Under the pieces are notes generated by a model. It saw only the letters and a program-made list of their open reading frames with translations, was not told the origin of the DNA and searched no databases. The position numbers were made by a program, and so were the translations under genes. Below, piece after piece: positions 22,335 to 35,045 of a DNA stretch of 64,000 bases. Source of the stretch: Oscheius onirici (taxonomy: Eukaryota > Nematoda > Chromadorea > Rhabditida > Rhabditidae); NCBI GenBank assembly GCA_932521025.1, contig OW051469.1:5902398-5966397 (forward strand), in the 5' to 3' direction. The first letter of the stretch is position 1. Every line of letters begins with the position of its first letter.

Positions 22335-25300
22335 CTAAGGCGAACACAGATGGATATTGCCTTTTTTGCAAAAAAAAAAAAAAGCTTTTTCTATTTATCC
22401 TCAACAAAATGCAAATATATAAATGTTTCTGAAAAAGCGCTATAAATCATAGGTCTTAACAGAATCGAACAGGATCTATAATTGAACTGGTTTGCCACCC
22501 ACTAAAGAGAGTCAGTTAGCGGCTGAGGGCGACCTCGAGCGAGACAATCGACGAATTCATCTAAAGAAACTTCCGGTGTGACATCTGTTTCTATTTGGGA
22601 CTTTTTGAGCGTCAGTCTGTCCCGCAATGGAGATTAACGACCCAGTCCGCGCTAGCTCTAAAACACCTGGAAGAGTCGCTCAGATTGTTAGTGTTCCTTC
22701 TCTCCAGAACGGTAGCAGAGTTCCTTGTCTCTCTCCCCTATCTTGTCCACTTTTATCGCCTTTATTGGAGTTATTTACTGTTCCCCTTGCTCCAATTTAT
22801 GACTCTTTGAGACGATTCTTCAGCTGGCTCCGATTTGGGGTGTCCTGGAGATTTTTACCATTCAACAGAATGAATGAAATGGGTTTCTAAACCCGTTCAG
22901 AATAGTTATAGGTTTGGGGGAGAGAGAGGTATGGTTAGCATCCGGTCGAAAACGATAGTAGTCCCTCTCTCTCAACGTCGACTTTTATGGCATTCAATTT
23001 CCTCGACAGAAGAGCCCCAAAAAGTATTCGAGGAATTTCGGTTTCCAAGATAAGAGAAAGTCGCATGATAGACCTCCGCTTCTGTTCCGAACAATGATGA
23101 CTTCTGACAGAACTGAAGGGCGTGTCGGTTTTTCAGCAATCTCACGTAGTTTTGACCAATTTAGCAAACTCAAACTCTATTCGAGAGAATAGATACAGAA
23201 CGAACTTCAATCCCCTCACTTTATCGACACTCTCACCCATTCGGACTGAGAGTTTCTTTTCGTCTCGCCCCATTATGAGTCAGTCCTTGCCGATTCACCT
23301 GATTTGACCAACCGTCTCATCGAAATTAACGACTCCCAGGACCAGGAACCAAGTGGGGAGGTCGTTTGCGTATAAAGCAGATGTTCTTTCTTCCCTTATC
23401 ACACTCTAATGCTCTTGTCTTCTTTAAGTTTTCGTTCTCTTTCCCCAACAATTGTCGCTCTTACTGTACGCATTGGAACAATTGGTTCCATTTGAGATTA
23501 GCGGCCATCTTTAGAAGAGGATCTTTGACTCGCAGATGTTCTCGCAGCTGCACTCTATCCTTTCCTCCCGGGAGTCATTCTCACGTAGTTGTCTCTTGAT
23601 TTAGATGCGGCAGAAATTGGCATGTCAAATTTCCGAAAAGCCCACTCCCTTCCTTGTTATCTATAGTCGGAAACGACCCCGTAAATTCACTGACTCGAAA
23701 TGCTTACAATCGGGTACAATCCGCCCACAAATCTAAAGGTCTTTTGAACAAACAATCAGGACCTCCTGACTCAATCTGAGCTGATAAACGCCACTTACAA
23801 GTTTATGGCTCTTATGACTGGAGGCTCTGACTGACAGCTCCTTGCGAAAGGCTATGATGGGGCCGAACGAGCAAACGACTAATGAACTGGCCTGTATCTT
23901 TCAACTGGTAAAAATTAGCGTACTCTGAAATGGGGACCGTGTTACACAGCTTCGGTTATTTTGAACGTTAGAGTTGAAACTGACACCTTCGAACTACGTG
24001 ATCTTAGAGGTCAGTAGACGAACACTGAACATTTGTTCAGGCTAACATTTTCAGACTCGTCCAGACAGCTGAATCACATCCTGTTGACTCTTATTTAACA
24101 GTTACAGGCTCCGCTAGCTCTCCAGACTTGTGATCCTGACTCATCCTCTGAGAGTACAACCTTGTTCCGATGGGAGTGGCCTGGAGTAAGTTACCAGATA
24201 AGACCTTGTGTCAACGGAATCCGCCACTGGCATTCCGCACAGTATAAGACCGTTCGTCAGAATTCTCTTTATCAGTTTTTTTGTAACCAGAGGAGTCTGT
24301 TTGCAGAGTCTATAGGTTAGTAGAAAACAGTCTTCCCGCGTCATTCTTTGCATCTTATCAAATAATGATTTATCGCTGCGAATTCCTTTCTCGACCGTCT
24401 CGATCACACAAACAGATCCTTCTTGAAAAATCGTGAAAATGTTCATTGGACCCTCACCTTCGTATCTAAATCCCCTTTGCAGCTGTCACAACTGCATTGC
24501 GTCGTCGTCGGTTTGTCTTTTTCTAAAATCCAGCCGATTTAGATAAAGAGACTCAACTTCTGCACTGTCCCTCTCTTTTCTTAGGTTCTCTTGTGTTAGG
24601 TCCATTATTAGTGGAATTGAAGTGGTTCAGAACACACCTGTTCTTTGAAAGAAAAACTCGAAATCTAACAGTTTATACCACTACAAACAGGCCTATAAAC
24701 TGTTGCGGGTTACCCATTAAACGGTCGATGTTCCTGCCGAAACCTAACCGATTTTATCCCTCACGTTTCTGTCGAAATGGAATATATATTTGCCGAAGAT
24801 GGTTAAAAAGGCGACTGTAACGACGGACTATCATTGACTTTTTGTTTCTTCCAAAATAGTAGAAGGTATCGTGTCGCGCCCGAGCGCGCTCTGTTTCTGT
24901 ATGCCCCGCCCTCAGGGCCCGTGTCTAAGTGAGAGTGCCCGCGTATTGGAAAGGAGGAAGGTCGCCTTTGACCGTTCCTGGTTCTAGTATCTCTCGAGGG
25001 AGGTAGATCTAGTTAAGGTCGCTCCCGCTCCGGTTATATGTTCTGTGCCCATATATAAAATGTTAGTAATCATTTATCCTCTCCCTCTGTTTGGTTCCAG
25101 AAGAGGAAGCGATCACTTCTTGAATTATATCGCGTTGGCGGAAGTTTTGATTGGCTGTCACTTTCATTACGTCTTTCATAAGCCCCGCATGACAAGGAGC
25201 TTCAAAGACCCTTCTAATTCTGTCCATTTTTCGCCGTTTTCACCTAGTCGATCATCTTTTACACTGTTCGGTTACTGATAGGGGTCAGAATCCTTTTAGC

Positions 25301-26239
25301 TTCCTGTCCTTCGCATTCCTGCCCAATTTCAAACTGTACGGTGAAATCAGCCTCTATTTCTCTTTCTGCAAAAGGAACATTTGACCTATTCTATTGACTT
25401 TCGGGATCAGATGAGAACGCCAAAACTGAGAAAACCAAACAGAGGCCTTTTTTGCACAGCTGATCCCCCCATAACCACGGCATTGAATTGAACCGTAGAC
25501 GGTGACTAATAACCATCTTAATGAATTCACGCCCTTTTTTATTGGACGAGGAACCTAAAATAGTAGACACAAAGCCTATTCGGATGCTTATCGCGACTGA
25601 CTGTCCTTCATTAAACCAACCCATTGCTCCTAATAAACCTTCCTCAGGTGATTGGAAAGAACAGAACACTCCCACCCTCCGCGTGGGTATCATTTTCACC
25701 TCAACTGACCTCTTACCGCTGTCCGTCTCGCCTCGAACAACCGCTGATAAATGCCATTTTGTTATTTGCTTAATTTCCTTTACCTTGACTGACTTCCTAC
25801 AGAAATTCAGATAAAAACCATGACCTTCATTACCTTTTCCTGCCTCTTGTTGAGAAGTCAATAGACTCGAATGTCCCGAATTGTTATAGCAAGTCACTTC
25901 TGCAAGCAACTCTTTCATTTACAGTTCCAACTTAAACAGTCTAAAATGTAATGTGAAGAAACAAAATTGACGTTCCGCGTTCCCTTCATACTGTAGGAGA
26001 GTTTCCCAGAGAACTTTTTTAGTCTTGTTCCTCCCACTTTTGGTGCTCGGCGATAAGATTCAGCCAACATTTACGATACCGTAGACCCTTCGGCGACCTC
26101 TCCTTTTCCACTGACTCATTTTAATTCTCTTTTGTCACTGCTGAGAAAAGAGGAGACCCGTCAAAAGACTGATGGTAATCTGAGCCATCACACCTCTTGT
26201 TTTCTTCCCACCGGAACCCATCAAGAAATCTGTTTCCAG
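22335..26239. other. Gene-poor block, about 3.9 kb
   Basis: No exon with family resemblance, no tRNA and no clear transposon ends were found on either strand. Small open frames are scattered and look like chance, the longest being 175 codons on the minus strand at 25391-25918. A GC-rich patch near 24870-25030 (CGCGCCCGAGCGCGC) is followed by CATATATAAA at about 25060. This is unusual in a window where genes are otherwise a few hundred bases apart. Confidence 0.5.
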
Positions 26240-27261
26240 ATGCGACAACTGCTTTTCCTCGTAGTGGTGTGCATTCTTTTCGCACTTGTGCACAATCTTC
26301 CAACTCGAGACCAGGATGGAGCGCACAAACACCATCATCATCATCACAGAAGACATTTGAACACGACCAGAGTGAGTCCAGAGATATTTACAATTAGAAT
26401 CTTCTTTGGGGTCGTCCAAATGATAAGGCTTTTATGAGTTTAGGGCTGCCTGTTTTGAGCTATCGAAGAGCACCCGTGTCTGGTGTTTTTTCTCGTTTTG
26501 CGAAAAGGAAGAGATGGGAGCATTTTCTCAATAATCTCATTATCGCGAGGGAAAGACAGACGATAACGGACTTAGCGACTGGAGGTGACAACAGTGGGGC
26601 AGGACGGAATGAAAGGACAGCCTTTTTTAAGTGTGATGCTTTGTACCTCTAGACAGTCCATATTGGATCAAACAGAATTGTCGGGTTTCAGCGTCATCAC
26701 CGTCAGATTCCTCACTACCCTGAACGAAACGAGAAGAATCCCGGCTACTGTGGTCAGCACGAACACCACGTCCTCTGCGGACCAGAAAAGCACTGTGACA
26801 AGAGCTGTGACAACCTGTACAGGTAACTTGTCCGCCATTTCAAAGTACAAAATATTCAGTCCTCCGAACTGCTTCCACGACTCCCTGAACCCTAAATGTT
26901 ATTCGCCTCGCTGCCTCTGCAACGAAGGATTCGTCCGCAGTCCGAACGGCCACTGCATTCGGCCAGCTCGCTGTCCCAACCGCTACTCGGAACCCGAGGT
27001 GAGCATCCGATAATCTTTGGTGATTAACAGTTTATGACCGTAATCAGAGCTCATTAAGCTCCTTTATGTGTCTTTTGGTATGCGGTTTGTTGTTGAAAAG
27101 AGTGATTGACAGGTCAGATAAAAGGACGTTCTAATAACAAGGAGGCTAAGCTGACTTTTCAGAGAGACTCGAACGACATTCTGATCGACTTCCGTCCCAT
27201 GCAGTTCAGACATCACAAGGTTCGTCGAGTGAGACACAGGAAGCCCACCCATCTCTGGTAG
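26240..27261 (+). CDS. Secreted TIL-domain protein with His-rich N-terminus
   Basis: Four exons: 26240-26371, 26692-26822, 26860-26998 and 27163-27261, about 166 residues. TGTTTCCAG directly abuts the ATG, a strong trans-splice signal. A signal peptide (MRQLLFLVVVCILFALVHN) leads into AHKHHHHHHRRH and more His/Arg. A trypsin-inhibitor-like domain follows, with the cysteine pattern seen in YCG, VLCGPEKHCDKSC, NCF, KCY, RCLCNEGFVRSPNGHC and RCP (ten Cys). The tail is basic with further His (RHHKVRRVRHRK). TIL proteins inhibit serine proteases; the His-rich flank suggests metal binding, which is inference. The start of exon 2 could instead be the CTCTAG at about 26653. Confidence 0.85.
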
Positions 27262-27446
27262 TCTGTCTACTTTTCTACACCTCCTAACCTCATAGTATTA
27301 CTCCGAACCATAATAATTGTCCGCACATGTTCAACGAGCGATTGAGGGCTTCCCTTCCGAAAACACTGATGGCTTTAAGTTCCTTTTTTCCATTTGTAGC
27401 CCTGTAAATATCTCGAATAAACTCGCTATTTGCTATCAACCATGAG

Positions 27447-28157
27447 TTATCTCCACGTGGCGTTTAACCCTCTATAAAGGTTCATTTCTGTGACAATTTG
27501 TCTGTGAAGAGAATGGCCCGAAGAATCTGGTGCATCGTCGAATGGAGAGCGTTGCTCACCTCGTCCGTTATCGCTCCAACCTGGATTCACATCATCTTTA
27601 AAAAGAAATGAGCTAACCATGAATTCTGAGAACTCTGCGAAAATGAGCTCTGTTCGAGTCTTTCTCTCGTTTAGACCAAGAGTTCGGCTGTTCTTCATCG
27701 CATCCATATGGGCCATCGTGTAGTGTGCCTGGAACATTCTTTTATTTGCTGATCAAAAATACTCACCTTCTCTGCGACTTCCTGCATCCTCTCGTCTTGT
27801 CCCAGCTTGAGAAGAATAGCTTCAGCTTTGTAAGTCTGCCACGATTCTTGAACTTCTGTTCTCATAGTTCCGATCAGGACGTCCAGTTCAGTCATCTGAA
27901 CCCTATCAATCTGTAGACAAAAAGTCATGCAAACCTTTCTTCCTGCAGTAATACCCGGTGTTTTGTAAATACCCATAAACTGTTCTATCGCCTCATGGGT
28001 CGCGTTCATGAGAAACTTTGGCTTCGGTGGTGGATCGAGAGACACCTGATTCGGTTACACATACATATTTATGACAAACCTCTTCCAGATTGAAGACTTT
28101 GATGAAACTGGAGCTAATGAGAGGAAATAAAGTGAGTAGAAAGAGCACTGTTTGCAT
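27447..28157 (-). CDS. SXP/RAL-2 (DUF148) family secreted protein
   Basis: Five exons on the minus strand, beginning 28157-28080 and then 28045. TTCTACAG directly abuts the ATG, indicating trans-splicing. A signal peptide (MQTVLFLLTLFPLISSS) is followed by the DUF148 hallmark PPPKPKFLMNAT and an ATHEAIEQFMGIY helix. Amphipathic helices follow (TEVQESWQTYKAEAILLKLG), with an acidic, Ser/Gly-rich C-terminal tail. This family is restricted to nematodes, where members are secreted and, in parasites, often immunodominant; the function is unknown. It is arranged head-to-head with another family member 320 bases away. Confidence 0.8.
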
Positions 28158-28477
28158 CTGTAGAAGGAGAGAGTAACTAATAGTCGAGGAATTAGGGGCT
28201 GTCGGACACAAACATTAGACGAATCATCTCGTCTCGTACACAAACTGTACGAATCTGAAGAAAGGAAGATTCTCTCCTCTTCTGGATAATGTCCAGTTCT
28301 CTTGAGTTGCCACTTCTAAAAATGTCTCCCCTCATCCCCGTTTTGGACTAAGTCCAAGACCGGTCCATGGCGCACAGTTCTGTTTTGGCAGATCTCTAAT
28401 TGGCCCTCGAGGGCACACCCCCTCTCCAGACATAAAAGGGAGGAAGAACGCTTGTTCGGATATCACTTTCACACACA
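28158..28477. promoter_or_regulatory. Divergent promoter region between two SXP/RAL-2 genes
   Basis: This 320-base spacer serves both genes. CATAAAAGG at 28431-28439 lies about 40 bases upstream of the + strand ATG, a plausible TATA box. On that side there is no TTTCAG acceptor, so the + gene may start conventionally while the minus gene appears trans-spliced. Confidence 0.45.
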
Positions 28478-29968
28478 ATGATCCTTCCTCTCCTACTTCC
28501 AAGTCTCGTCGTTGCACAGTGGGGAATTGGTCAACAGCCACAGCAGCAACAACAACTGTTTGGAGGACAGTTTCCACAATTACAGTCTGCTCAAATTCCG
28601 TCTCAAGCGTTCGGAGCATATCCTCAGCAGAACTTTGGCATGGGTGAGTTTCTCATTTGGCCTTGATTTCTCTATTCTGATTATTTCTTGACTTCAATTC
28701 CAAACAGCCTCTGTTTAAATAATAGTCCCAAATGTAATAGACACTTCCTCCCTTCTTATCTCATCAGCATGCAGTCCTTACTACAGTGTTTATACCGCAA
28801 TAAGCCATTTCTCATATCCAGTGCAAAAAGGCTTTCTTCGGTAGACAAGCAACTCCATGCGTCTTCCCTTACTACTGGCTAAAATTTCGCTAACAATAAG
28901 AATTAGCAAGTTGACATGTCTCGACAAGTTTTTGTGCTCTATTATTCATTGAAAATTTGTTTTGCGGAAAATATTCCAACAGTGACAAATAGTATTGTTT
29001 CAGGCCTCTACAACCAACAGCCACAACAGTTGGTAGATAACTCTCGATTCGGATCGCCGCTAATCCGACCTTCGATGGGTTATGGTGGGTTTAACCTGCC
29101 TAACTCGGTCATGAGCAGTCCCGAAACCGGTTGGATCGGCAACAAAATCTAACAAACAAAAGAGAGTTTAGGTTATGGTGGACAGATGCCTCAAATGAAA
29201 AGTCAGGGCGGATATCCTTTTCCGGGAATTATGTCTGGAGTTCCGATATCGATTGGCATGCGAGGGTATCCTCCAGTCAATCAGATGAATCCTATGAATA
29301 TACCTCGTCCGTTTGGACAGTTCCAAGCCGATTCTATTAGCGACGATGTGCAAAAACCGGTAAAGAAGAATAGAGAACACACTTAACAGTAACTTTGAAG
29401 GTTCCTGCTTCCGAACCTACCAGAATCATTCCACCATTCTTGAGAACAGCTACTCCACAACAACTTGACGCTTTCTATGCCATTGTCCAGAATCCAGTCT
29501 GGTCTCCTTCTGAGAAGCAGCAGAAGATCGAAGAGTTTGTCAGGTCGATGGACACCAATACTCAGAACACGTTCGCCTCGTACTCTCGAGCCACCCAGAG
29601 CGAGGCCGACTCCAAACGTCAGAAAGTTCACAAGCTGGTGGACCAGATGACGCCTGAGGCACAAGTCCAGTTCCAGAAGGTCGGTTTTGTTTTCAGCGAT
29701 TACTGTCCGCCAGTTGAGTGACAACTAGATTGACCTCCAGTGGTCACTCCAGTTATGACATATCCGGTATCCGGACGAAAAATCGGCGGTCAGTTGTTCA
29801 CTCGTGGTGTAACAGGTAGAGACTAACATCAAAATATTCCAGGTCTCGGCTCTGATGACGAATCCTCAACTGAATGAAACGGAACGTCTTCAGAAAGTTC
29901 AAGATGTCTACTCGAAAATACCCGATAATATCAAGAAGGAATTCGACGAGAAACTGACAAATCTCTGA
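28478..29968 (+). CDS. SXP/RAL-2 (DUF148) protein with Gln/Gly/Pro-rich extension
   Basis: Exon 1 (28478-28643) encodes a signal peptide and a Gln-rich run (GQQPQQQQQ). Exon 2 starts at 29004 and a following exon at about 29173. These encode a low-complexity Gly/Met/Pro/Gln region (GGYPFPGIMSGV, NQMNPMNIPRPFG). The DUF148 domain then begins RIIPPFLRTATPQQLDAFYAI and ends at 29968 after KEFDEKLTNL. The repeat of TPQ..LDAFYAI-like and EAQVQFQKVSAL helices suggests two halves of the fold. The donor after exon 2 is ambiguous: the exon would read into a stop at 29152, so a donor near 29085 (GTGGGT) is more likely. Family and signal peptide are clear; function is unknown. Confidence 0.87.
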
Positions 29969-30014
29969 TCTCAGTGTTTGTACTTTCATTTGACCGGTAT
30001 AAATTAAATGATCC

Positions 30015-31620
30015 CTAAACTTGTGGACATCTCGGATCCGCACCCCAATCCTTGGCTAATTGACTGAAATAGCGTTCTGTTGCCAGTCTCTGAACAATTT
30101 CTGTGCTGTGAACAAGAAGAAAGCTTACCGCATCTGCAACAGGATCACCCGTCTGCGAGGGACTCCTATCAAAGCGCTCTGGGCCCACCTCGTTGTGTCG
30201 AAATCTCGCCCAAAGCCTTTTCACTCCGATACGCCACTCCTCGTTGTAATGGAGTAAAAAAAGCGGAGTAAAAATCCCGTATCTGAAACCGTTCGTTATG
30301 CTCACATGCTCACAGAACATCAGTCCCGCTTGCCCATTTCTATCCCGGTATTAGTGCAGTATCTAAACTCATGTGCCCGTTCCCGACAGTCTTTTACGTG
30401 TAACACATTAAAAGATGTCCGATTGCAAATCAATATATTTTTCAAGTCAGAGCCTTCGAGCCTAGCCTTCCGAAATTGATCAAATTATTGTCCTCATCAA
30501 AAATACGTTGACTAACACGTAATGATTTGGGAGAAACTTACAAGGCTGCAGAAATGTTGAAAGAGACATGTAGCCAGTTCCTCAAATAGACATCATCGTC
30601 CATCTCTTCTGCTGTCATAAAGGAGCAGCATAGCAAGGAGAAGAATATGAACAGGACTATACCCTTTTTGAAGAGCTGAAATTTTGAGTATCCAAGTCCC
30701 AAGTTCAGAACAACAGACTGTTATCACTGCCAAATTCTCGGCAAGTTGATAGCGTTCACTGAGATTGTACGACGATGTGGCAGAGGATGACTCGCATTCT
30801 TCGAACTTCTTCTGGTTCAGAAGAGCAGTAATATGACAAATCTGAAGGCTGTTGTGAACGGATTTGAAAAGGGGATTACCACAAATGAGAGTACGTTCGT
30901 AAAAACGAAGGAAATGAGGATTGGCCAGACGGATATGACTTCTGAAGACGAAGAGATCAAAATTGAGGCAAAAATAAATGACCGAAGACGAAAAATGTGG
31001 CCGAAATGTAGCTGACTGTGTGCATCAGTATCGTCAATGTATAGCCGATGGCTTTCCTCTGGTTACTCTCGTAGTCTTTGAGATAAACTGTGGCGAAGAC
31101 CCGTTCAATCATAGCGAATATTGAGAAATAGAAGGCGATGAAGATGAGGTAAGAACGGACACAACAAGCGATTGTGAAGACTGGATCGTCCCTTAGGACT
31201 TCTAGAAAAGTGAGTTACTGCTATAGAACATGGTGAGACAACTGTCTCCATTGTGCTAGTTGAACCCTTTTCTGGTTTCTTAGGAGTGAAAAACCAAGGG
31301 ATTCGTATACAGAAAACAGAAAAATACTTACCCTCCGACTCGAGGAACATTTTGACAATAAGCGCGATCCTAGCAGCCATTTGAAAGGGATATTGGACAA
31401 AGACGTGTTTCATCAGAATCCCCAGATTTGGATGGTACTGTTTGGTGAAGAATAAGAGATAGATACAGAGGAGACAAAGTGGATAACTGAATCTGGTTTT
31501 GGGAGTTTATCGGAAGATCATCTACCTCGCTACAAGAAGAATGAGTTCAACTACAAAAACCTTTTTGATCCAAAGGTCAGACCAGTCGTCCGTGTGATGA
31601 ATGAACGTGATCAGGTGCAT
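30015..31620 (-). CDS. Serpentine 7TM chemoreceptor (Sra/Srab/Sre-like)
   Basis: A multi-exon gene on the minus strand. Exon 1 is 31620-31526 (MHLITFIHHTDDW...) and exon 2 is 31492 to about 31332. Further exons encode hydrophobic helices. The diagnostic features are FAMIERVFATVYLKDYES (the ER..A...YE motif after TM3 of nematode Sra-superfamily receptors) and YNLSERYQLAENL before TM6. A TM helix (GIVLFIFFSLLCCSF) and a short basic tail after FRYGIFTPLFLL follow. TTTTCAG lies 7 bases before the ATG. Exon joins between about 30950 and 30480 are not certain. The expected role is chemosensation through G proteins; the ligand is unknown. Confidence 0.75.
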
Positions 31621-32810
31621 GTGAAAGCTGAAAATGGAATTGATATAAAACTGAAGAAAGAGAGAGTTTTTTGTAGAAACCCACGCACTTTTTGTTTAAA
31701 TACTATGCCTAAAATTGGAAGTGTCAAAACGAAGTTAGTTTTACGAAGCAAAGAAACACGAATCCAGACTGTGAATAAGAGTACGTTAAAAAGAGCGGGA
31801 GTCCGACTCCTCTCGACCAATGACAACTAATTGACGTCCTGTTTTTGTAGCTTTTGACCGTAAGAGGCCAGTCCAAGAGTACTTCTATACGTTCTCTTAT
31901 AGCTTCGATGTTAAAGAAAAGCGGATAACATGTTGTCATGTGTTCGGAGAGGGAGGAACTAGATAGTGTACGTGTAAGACTGGCTAAAAAAAAGCAGTGT
32001 TTGGCACAGTCGAATCTGTTTTCAGACCGAAGTCAGCAAAAGGAACACAGGGGCGGGAGATGTCTGTCTTAGAAACAAGAAACTGGGAGGGAAGATTCGA
32101 AGTCTACTCAAATGCTAATGCAGTAATCCGTTAAATTCAATGAAACAATTCTTCTGTCAGGTCTCGAGGGTGTTTATGTCTCCGACGGATGTTTGATCGT
32201 ACTATTGTCCAGGGCGAGATTAGGCTCAGTAGTAGCCACTAACTTTTCTTGGTATGTCTGTCAGAGTAGAAAAGTTTCACTAGAATGTGTGTTCTGAGGG
32301 CGGTCAATAAACAAGATTAGAGCAGGTATTTCAAGATTGTCACGCTTATATTTTCCCGAGGAACTTCTTGGAAAATGTCTGATGACCTAGGAGAACACAC
32401 AGTCAAGCTACTTTCCTTCGTACTCTTCTACTTTCGCAGAATTTTGTTGTCATCAATTTATGTTTTTCCTCCAAGACACAACGTCACTCGATGAGACAAC
32501 TCTCAATATGAACTTCCGGTTTCAAAGAACTTCGGAACATTCGATGCGTTTCAACAACAAGAAGATCATCATGAAACTCTTTGTTTGTTTGAAAAGGGTT
32601 CTCAAAAGAACAGTACGCGATCAATAGACAGCTCACTGAACCTCGCCTCTCACGTGCACATTAGCTTTGGCGCCAAATAGTTTATTCAAAACGGAGGACG
32701 CTAGGTCACTTTATCACCCTGAGAGATCTTATACCAACGAGATCGAAATAGGAAAGAAGAGAAAATGTGGCCCTGAAGAGGGCCGTTGGGTTATGAATTT
32801 TGGGAGCTGT
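31621..32810. other. Intergenic, no gene seen
   Basis: Roughly 1.2 kb between the chemoreceptor start and the histone H1 stop. I found no coding exon, RNA gene or repeat. Confidence 0.5.
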
Positions 32811-33450
32811 TTAAGCCTTGACAGCCTTGGTAGTCTTCTTGACCTTAGGAGCTTTGGGCTTAGCGGTAGTCTTCTTCTTGGGAGACTTGGCCTTCTTAGG
32901 AGACTTGGGCTTGACAGCGGCTTTGGTGGTGGTCTTCTTGGCAGCGGTCTTCTTCTTGGGAGACTTTACTTTCTTCTCGCTCTTGGCAACGGCAGTCTTT
33001 TTGACGGTCTTGGTCTTCTTCTCTCCGGCGGGCTTCTTGGCAGCAACGGCCTTTTTGGGGGCAGCAGCAGCCTTGTCAGCTAGACGGAAAGATCCAGAAG
33101 CTCCGGTTCCCTTGGTCTGCTTCAATTCTCCCTTGGTGACTCCCTTCTTCAAGGCAGCACGAAGACGAGCATTGATCTGAAAGATTTGTCAGGAAATGGG
33201 ACAATATAGCTGAGCAAACCTGGTTGGAGTTGTCTCCGAGCTTGTAGTGAGAGGTCAGATACTTGCTGATGGCAGAGCGAGAGCTTCCATTTCTCTCCTT
33301 TAAGTCGGTAACGGCCTTCTTGATCATGACAGCGTAGGTGGGATGGCTGGGAGCAGCTTTGACAGTCTTGGCAGCCTTAGGAACCTTGGGGGCCTTGGCC
33401 TTGGTGGCCTTGACAGCGGGAGCAACAGCAGGAGCAGCAGCGTCAGACAT
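32811..33450 (-). CDS. Linker histone H1
   Basis: Two exons, 33450-33220 and 33176-32811, encode 198 residues. An Ala/Pro/Lys N-tail precedes the globular winged-helix domain ([32 protein letters not shown], then [24 protein letters not shown]). A long Lys/Ala/Pro tail with several SPKK repeats (DNA minor-groove and phosphorylation motifs) follows. The 43-base intron sits after GDNSNQ, within the globular domain; it implies polyadenylated, replacement-type mRNA rather than a stem-loop replicative H1, and H1 genes with introns are typical of nematodes. No TTTCAG acceptor precedes the ATG. The antisense strand is open for 120-140 codons, an effect of the Lys/Ala composition. Confidence 0.96.
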
Positions 33451-35045
33451 AGCTTCGAACAGCTTTTTGGGGTTGGTCGTGTTGGCGCTAAGCGTCGGCT
33501 ATAAACCCTGTCGAGTCACCCCGCCGTATTCGACGCGACTGGCAGCCTTCCCCCGGTGCAATAACGCCGCAATCTGGGTAGAGATGGACACTTTGGGCGC
33601 CTGGAATCGCATTTTTCGATGTTTGCTGCGAGAATTGATCTATATCGTCGGATTTCCCATGTCCTGAACTTCCAGAAGAGGTACAATTCGACGGGAAACC
33701 TTGTGCTCTTCCTGTAATTATAGGCTTCGGAAGACAACCATCCCCTTCCGCATTCAAGTTCGCTTTACTTTTTTGTCTCTGGCTCTTGTCTCACTGAACC
33801 AAAACATGTTTTGTCTTTACAGGCAGAAACTAGACACTTTTGGCTCTCGATTCGTATACTTTTCCGTCAATTCCCCAGAAGTGCCTAATAACTAAAATTC
33901 GAAACAATGAACGACCATAACATGGTTGGTCAACTTCCAAGACTCGTATCTCTTCTTCACTCGGTCAAAGTCATCTAAAATAATGTGTCTAGATTAATTG
34001 GAGACCGTAGATTCCGAATCTGAAGACAGTATAGAGAAACCTCTTCTATCCGTAAAGACACGAGATTTTTCCTGAAGGCACTTGGACCCGTTGACGCGAT
34101 CTTCTCGCTCCGCCTCGACTCTCTCAGTCTAGAGAAAATACGGCCACTCAGAATTGAAAAGAGGGAAAGATTTCTCGATGGTTTTTCTTTTGAAAACGAA
34201 CATAAGCGAGTGCTTTACTTCCTTACCCAAGAGAGGTATGGGTCGTTTACTCTTGCACAGCGTTCAAATGTGGCTGAAAGTGTAGAGATGGGGTCAGAGC
34301 GATCTTCTATCCTGTTCAATCAAAAAACTCTTGAGAACTCGAACCAAACTGCAGTATCCTTGGAGAAAAATGACTCACAACTTCTCTAAAAGATTAGTTT
34401 TCCACTTTCCACGGATTTAGAGATTTACAGACAATATGACGTCAGTCTTGACTCCTTTTCGGCCACAACAACTTTCCGCTCACTTTCTCGCGCAAAATCT
34501 TGAAATTTGTTTGAACCCTGTCGTATAGAATTGTTACTTTGTTCTTTTCAGGAATAGTCACTCAGCTTATTGTTTCCCGTTGGGATACCAGCCTAAAATT
34601 GTCCGCAGATAGGTACTTTTCAGCAGTATTTTCCAGTGAATACTTTTTCCAGCCCCAGAGAATTCTCAAAAATGTTCGAACTAAACCAGTTTCGTAGAAT
34701 TCATTTCTTTGTCACCGCTGATTCATTGCCAGTAATGAAAAGGCGATTCATCAATCGAGACTTCATTTTCACTGTCACGTCTTTCTCTTCAATCAAATAA
34801 GAACCATTATTGATTCCTCTCTAAATGAATTCCAGCCGGATCGATTCGAATTGGACGATAGCAAGCGATGGAAGAGACTCGCGAAGTTACGGCGAGACGA
34901 GCGAAATAAACGGTGGGAAAATGGATCGTAATAACATTTATGGCACAACTTTTGTATGTACAAAAAGGCTTAAAAAGAACTAAAAAAATACCCTTATTTG
35001 CTACACTGATTGAACGGGGAATAGAGAGAAAGACACTGGAAGGAC
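33451..35045. other. Intergenic, no gene seen
   Basis: About 1.6 kb upstream of histone H1 and downstream of the acyl-CoA dehydrogenase. No supported coding region or RNA gene; it presumably includes the H1 promoter. Confidence 0.5.

Noticed and set aside
25391-25918. 175-codon open frame on the minus strand
   Set aside because: No family resemblance, no splice or trans-splice signals and an overlapping frame on the other strand; a frame this long is expected about once by chance in a window this size.
32667-33180. Long + strand frames across histone H1
   Set aside because: They are antisense to the Lys/Ala-rich H1 tail; low complexity (Leu/Gly/Val) follows from codon composition.
33499-33505. 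CTATAAA about 50 bases upstream of the H1 start as a TATA box
   Set aside because: The TATAAA orientation is on the opposite strand to the gene, so it is not a convincing TATA element for H1.
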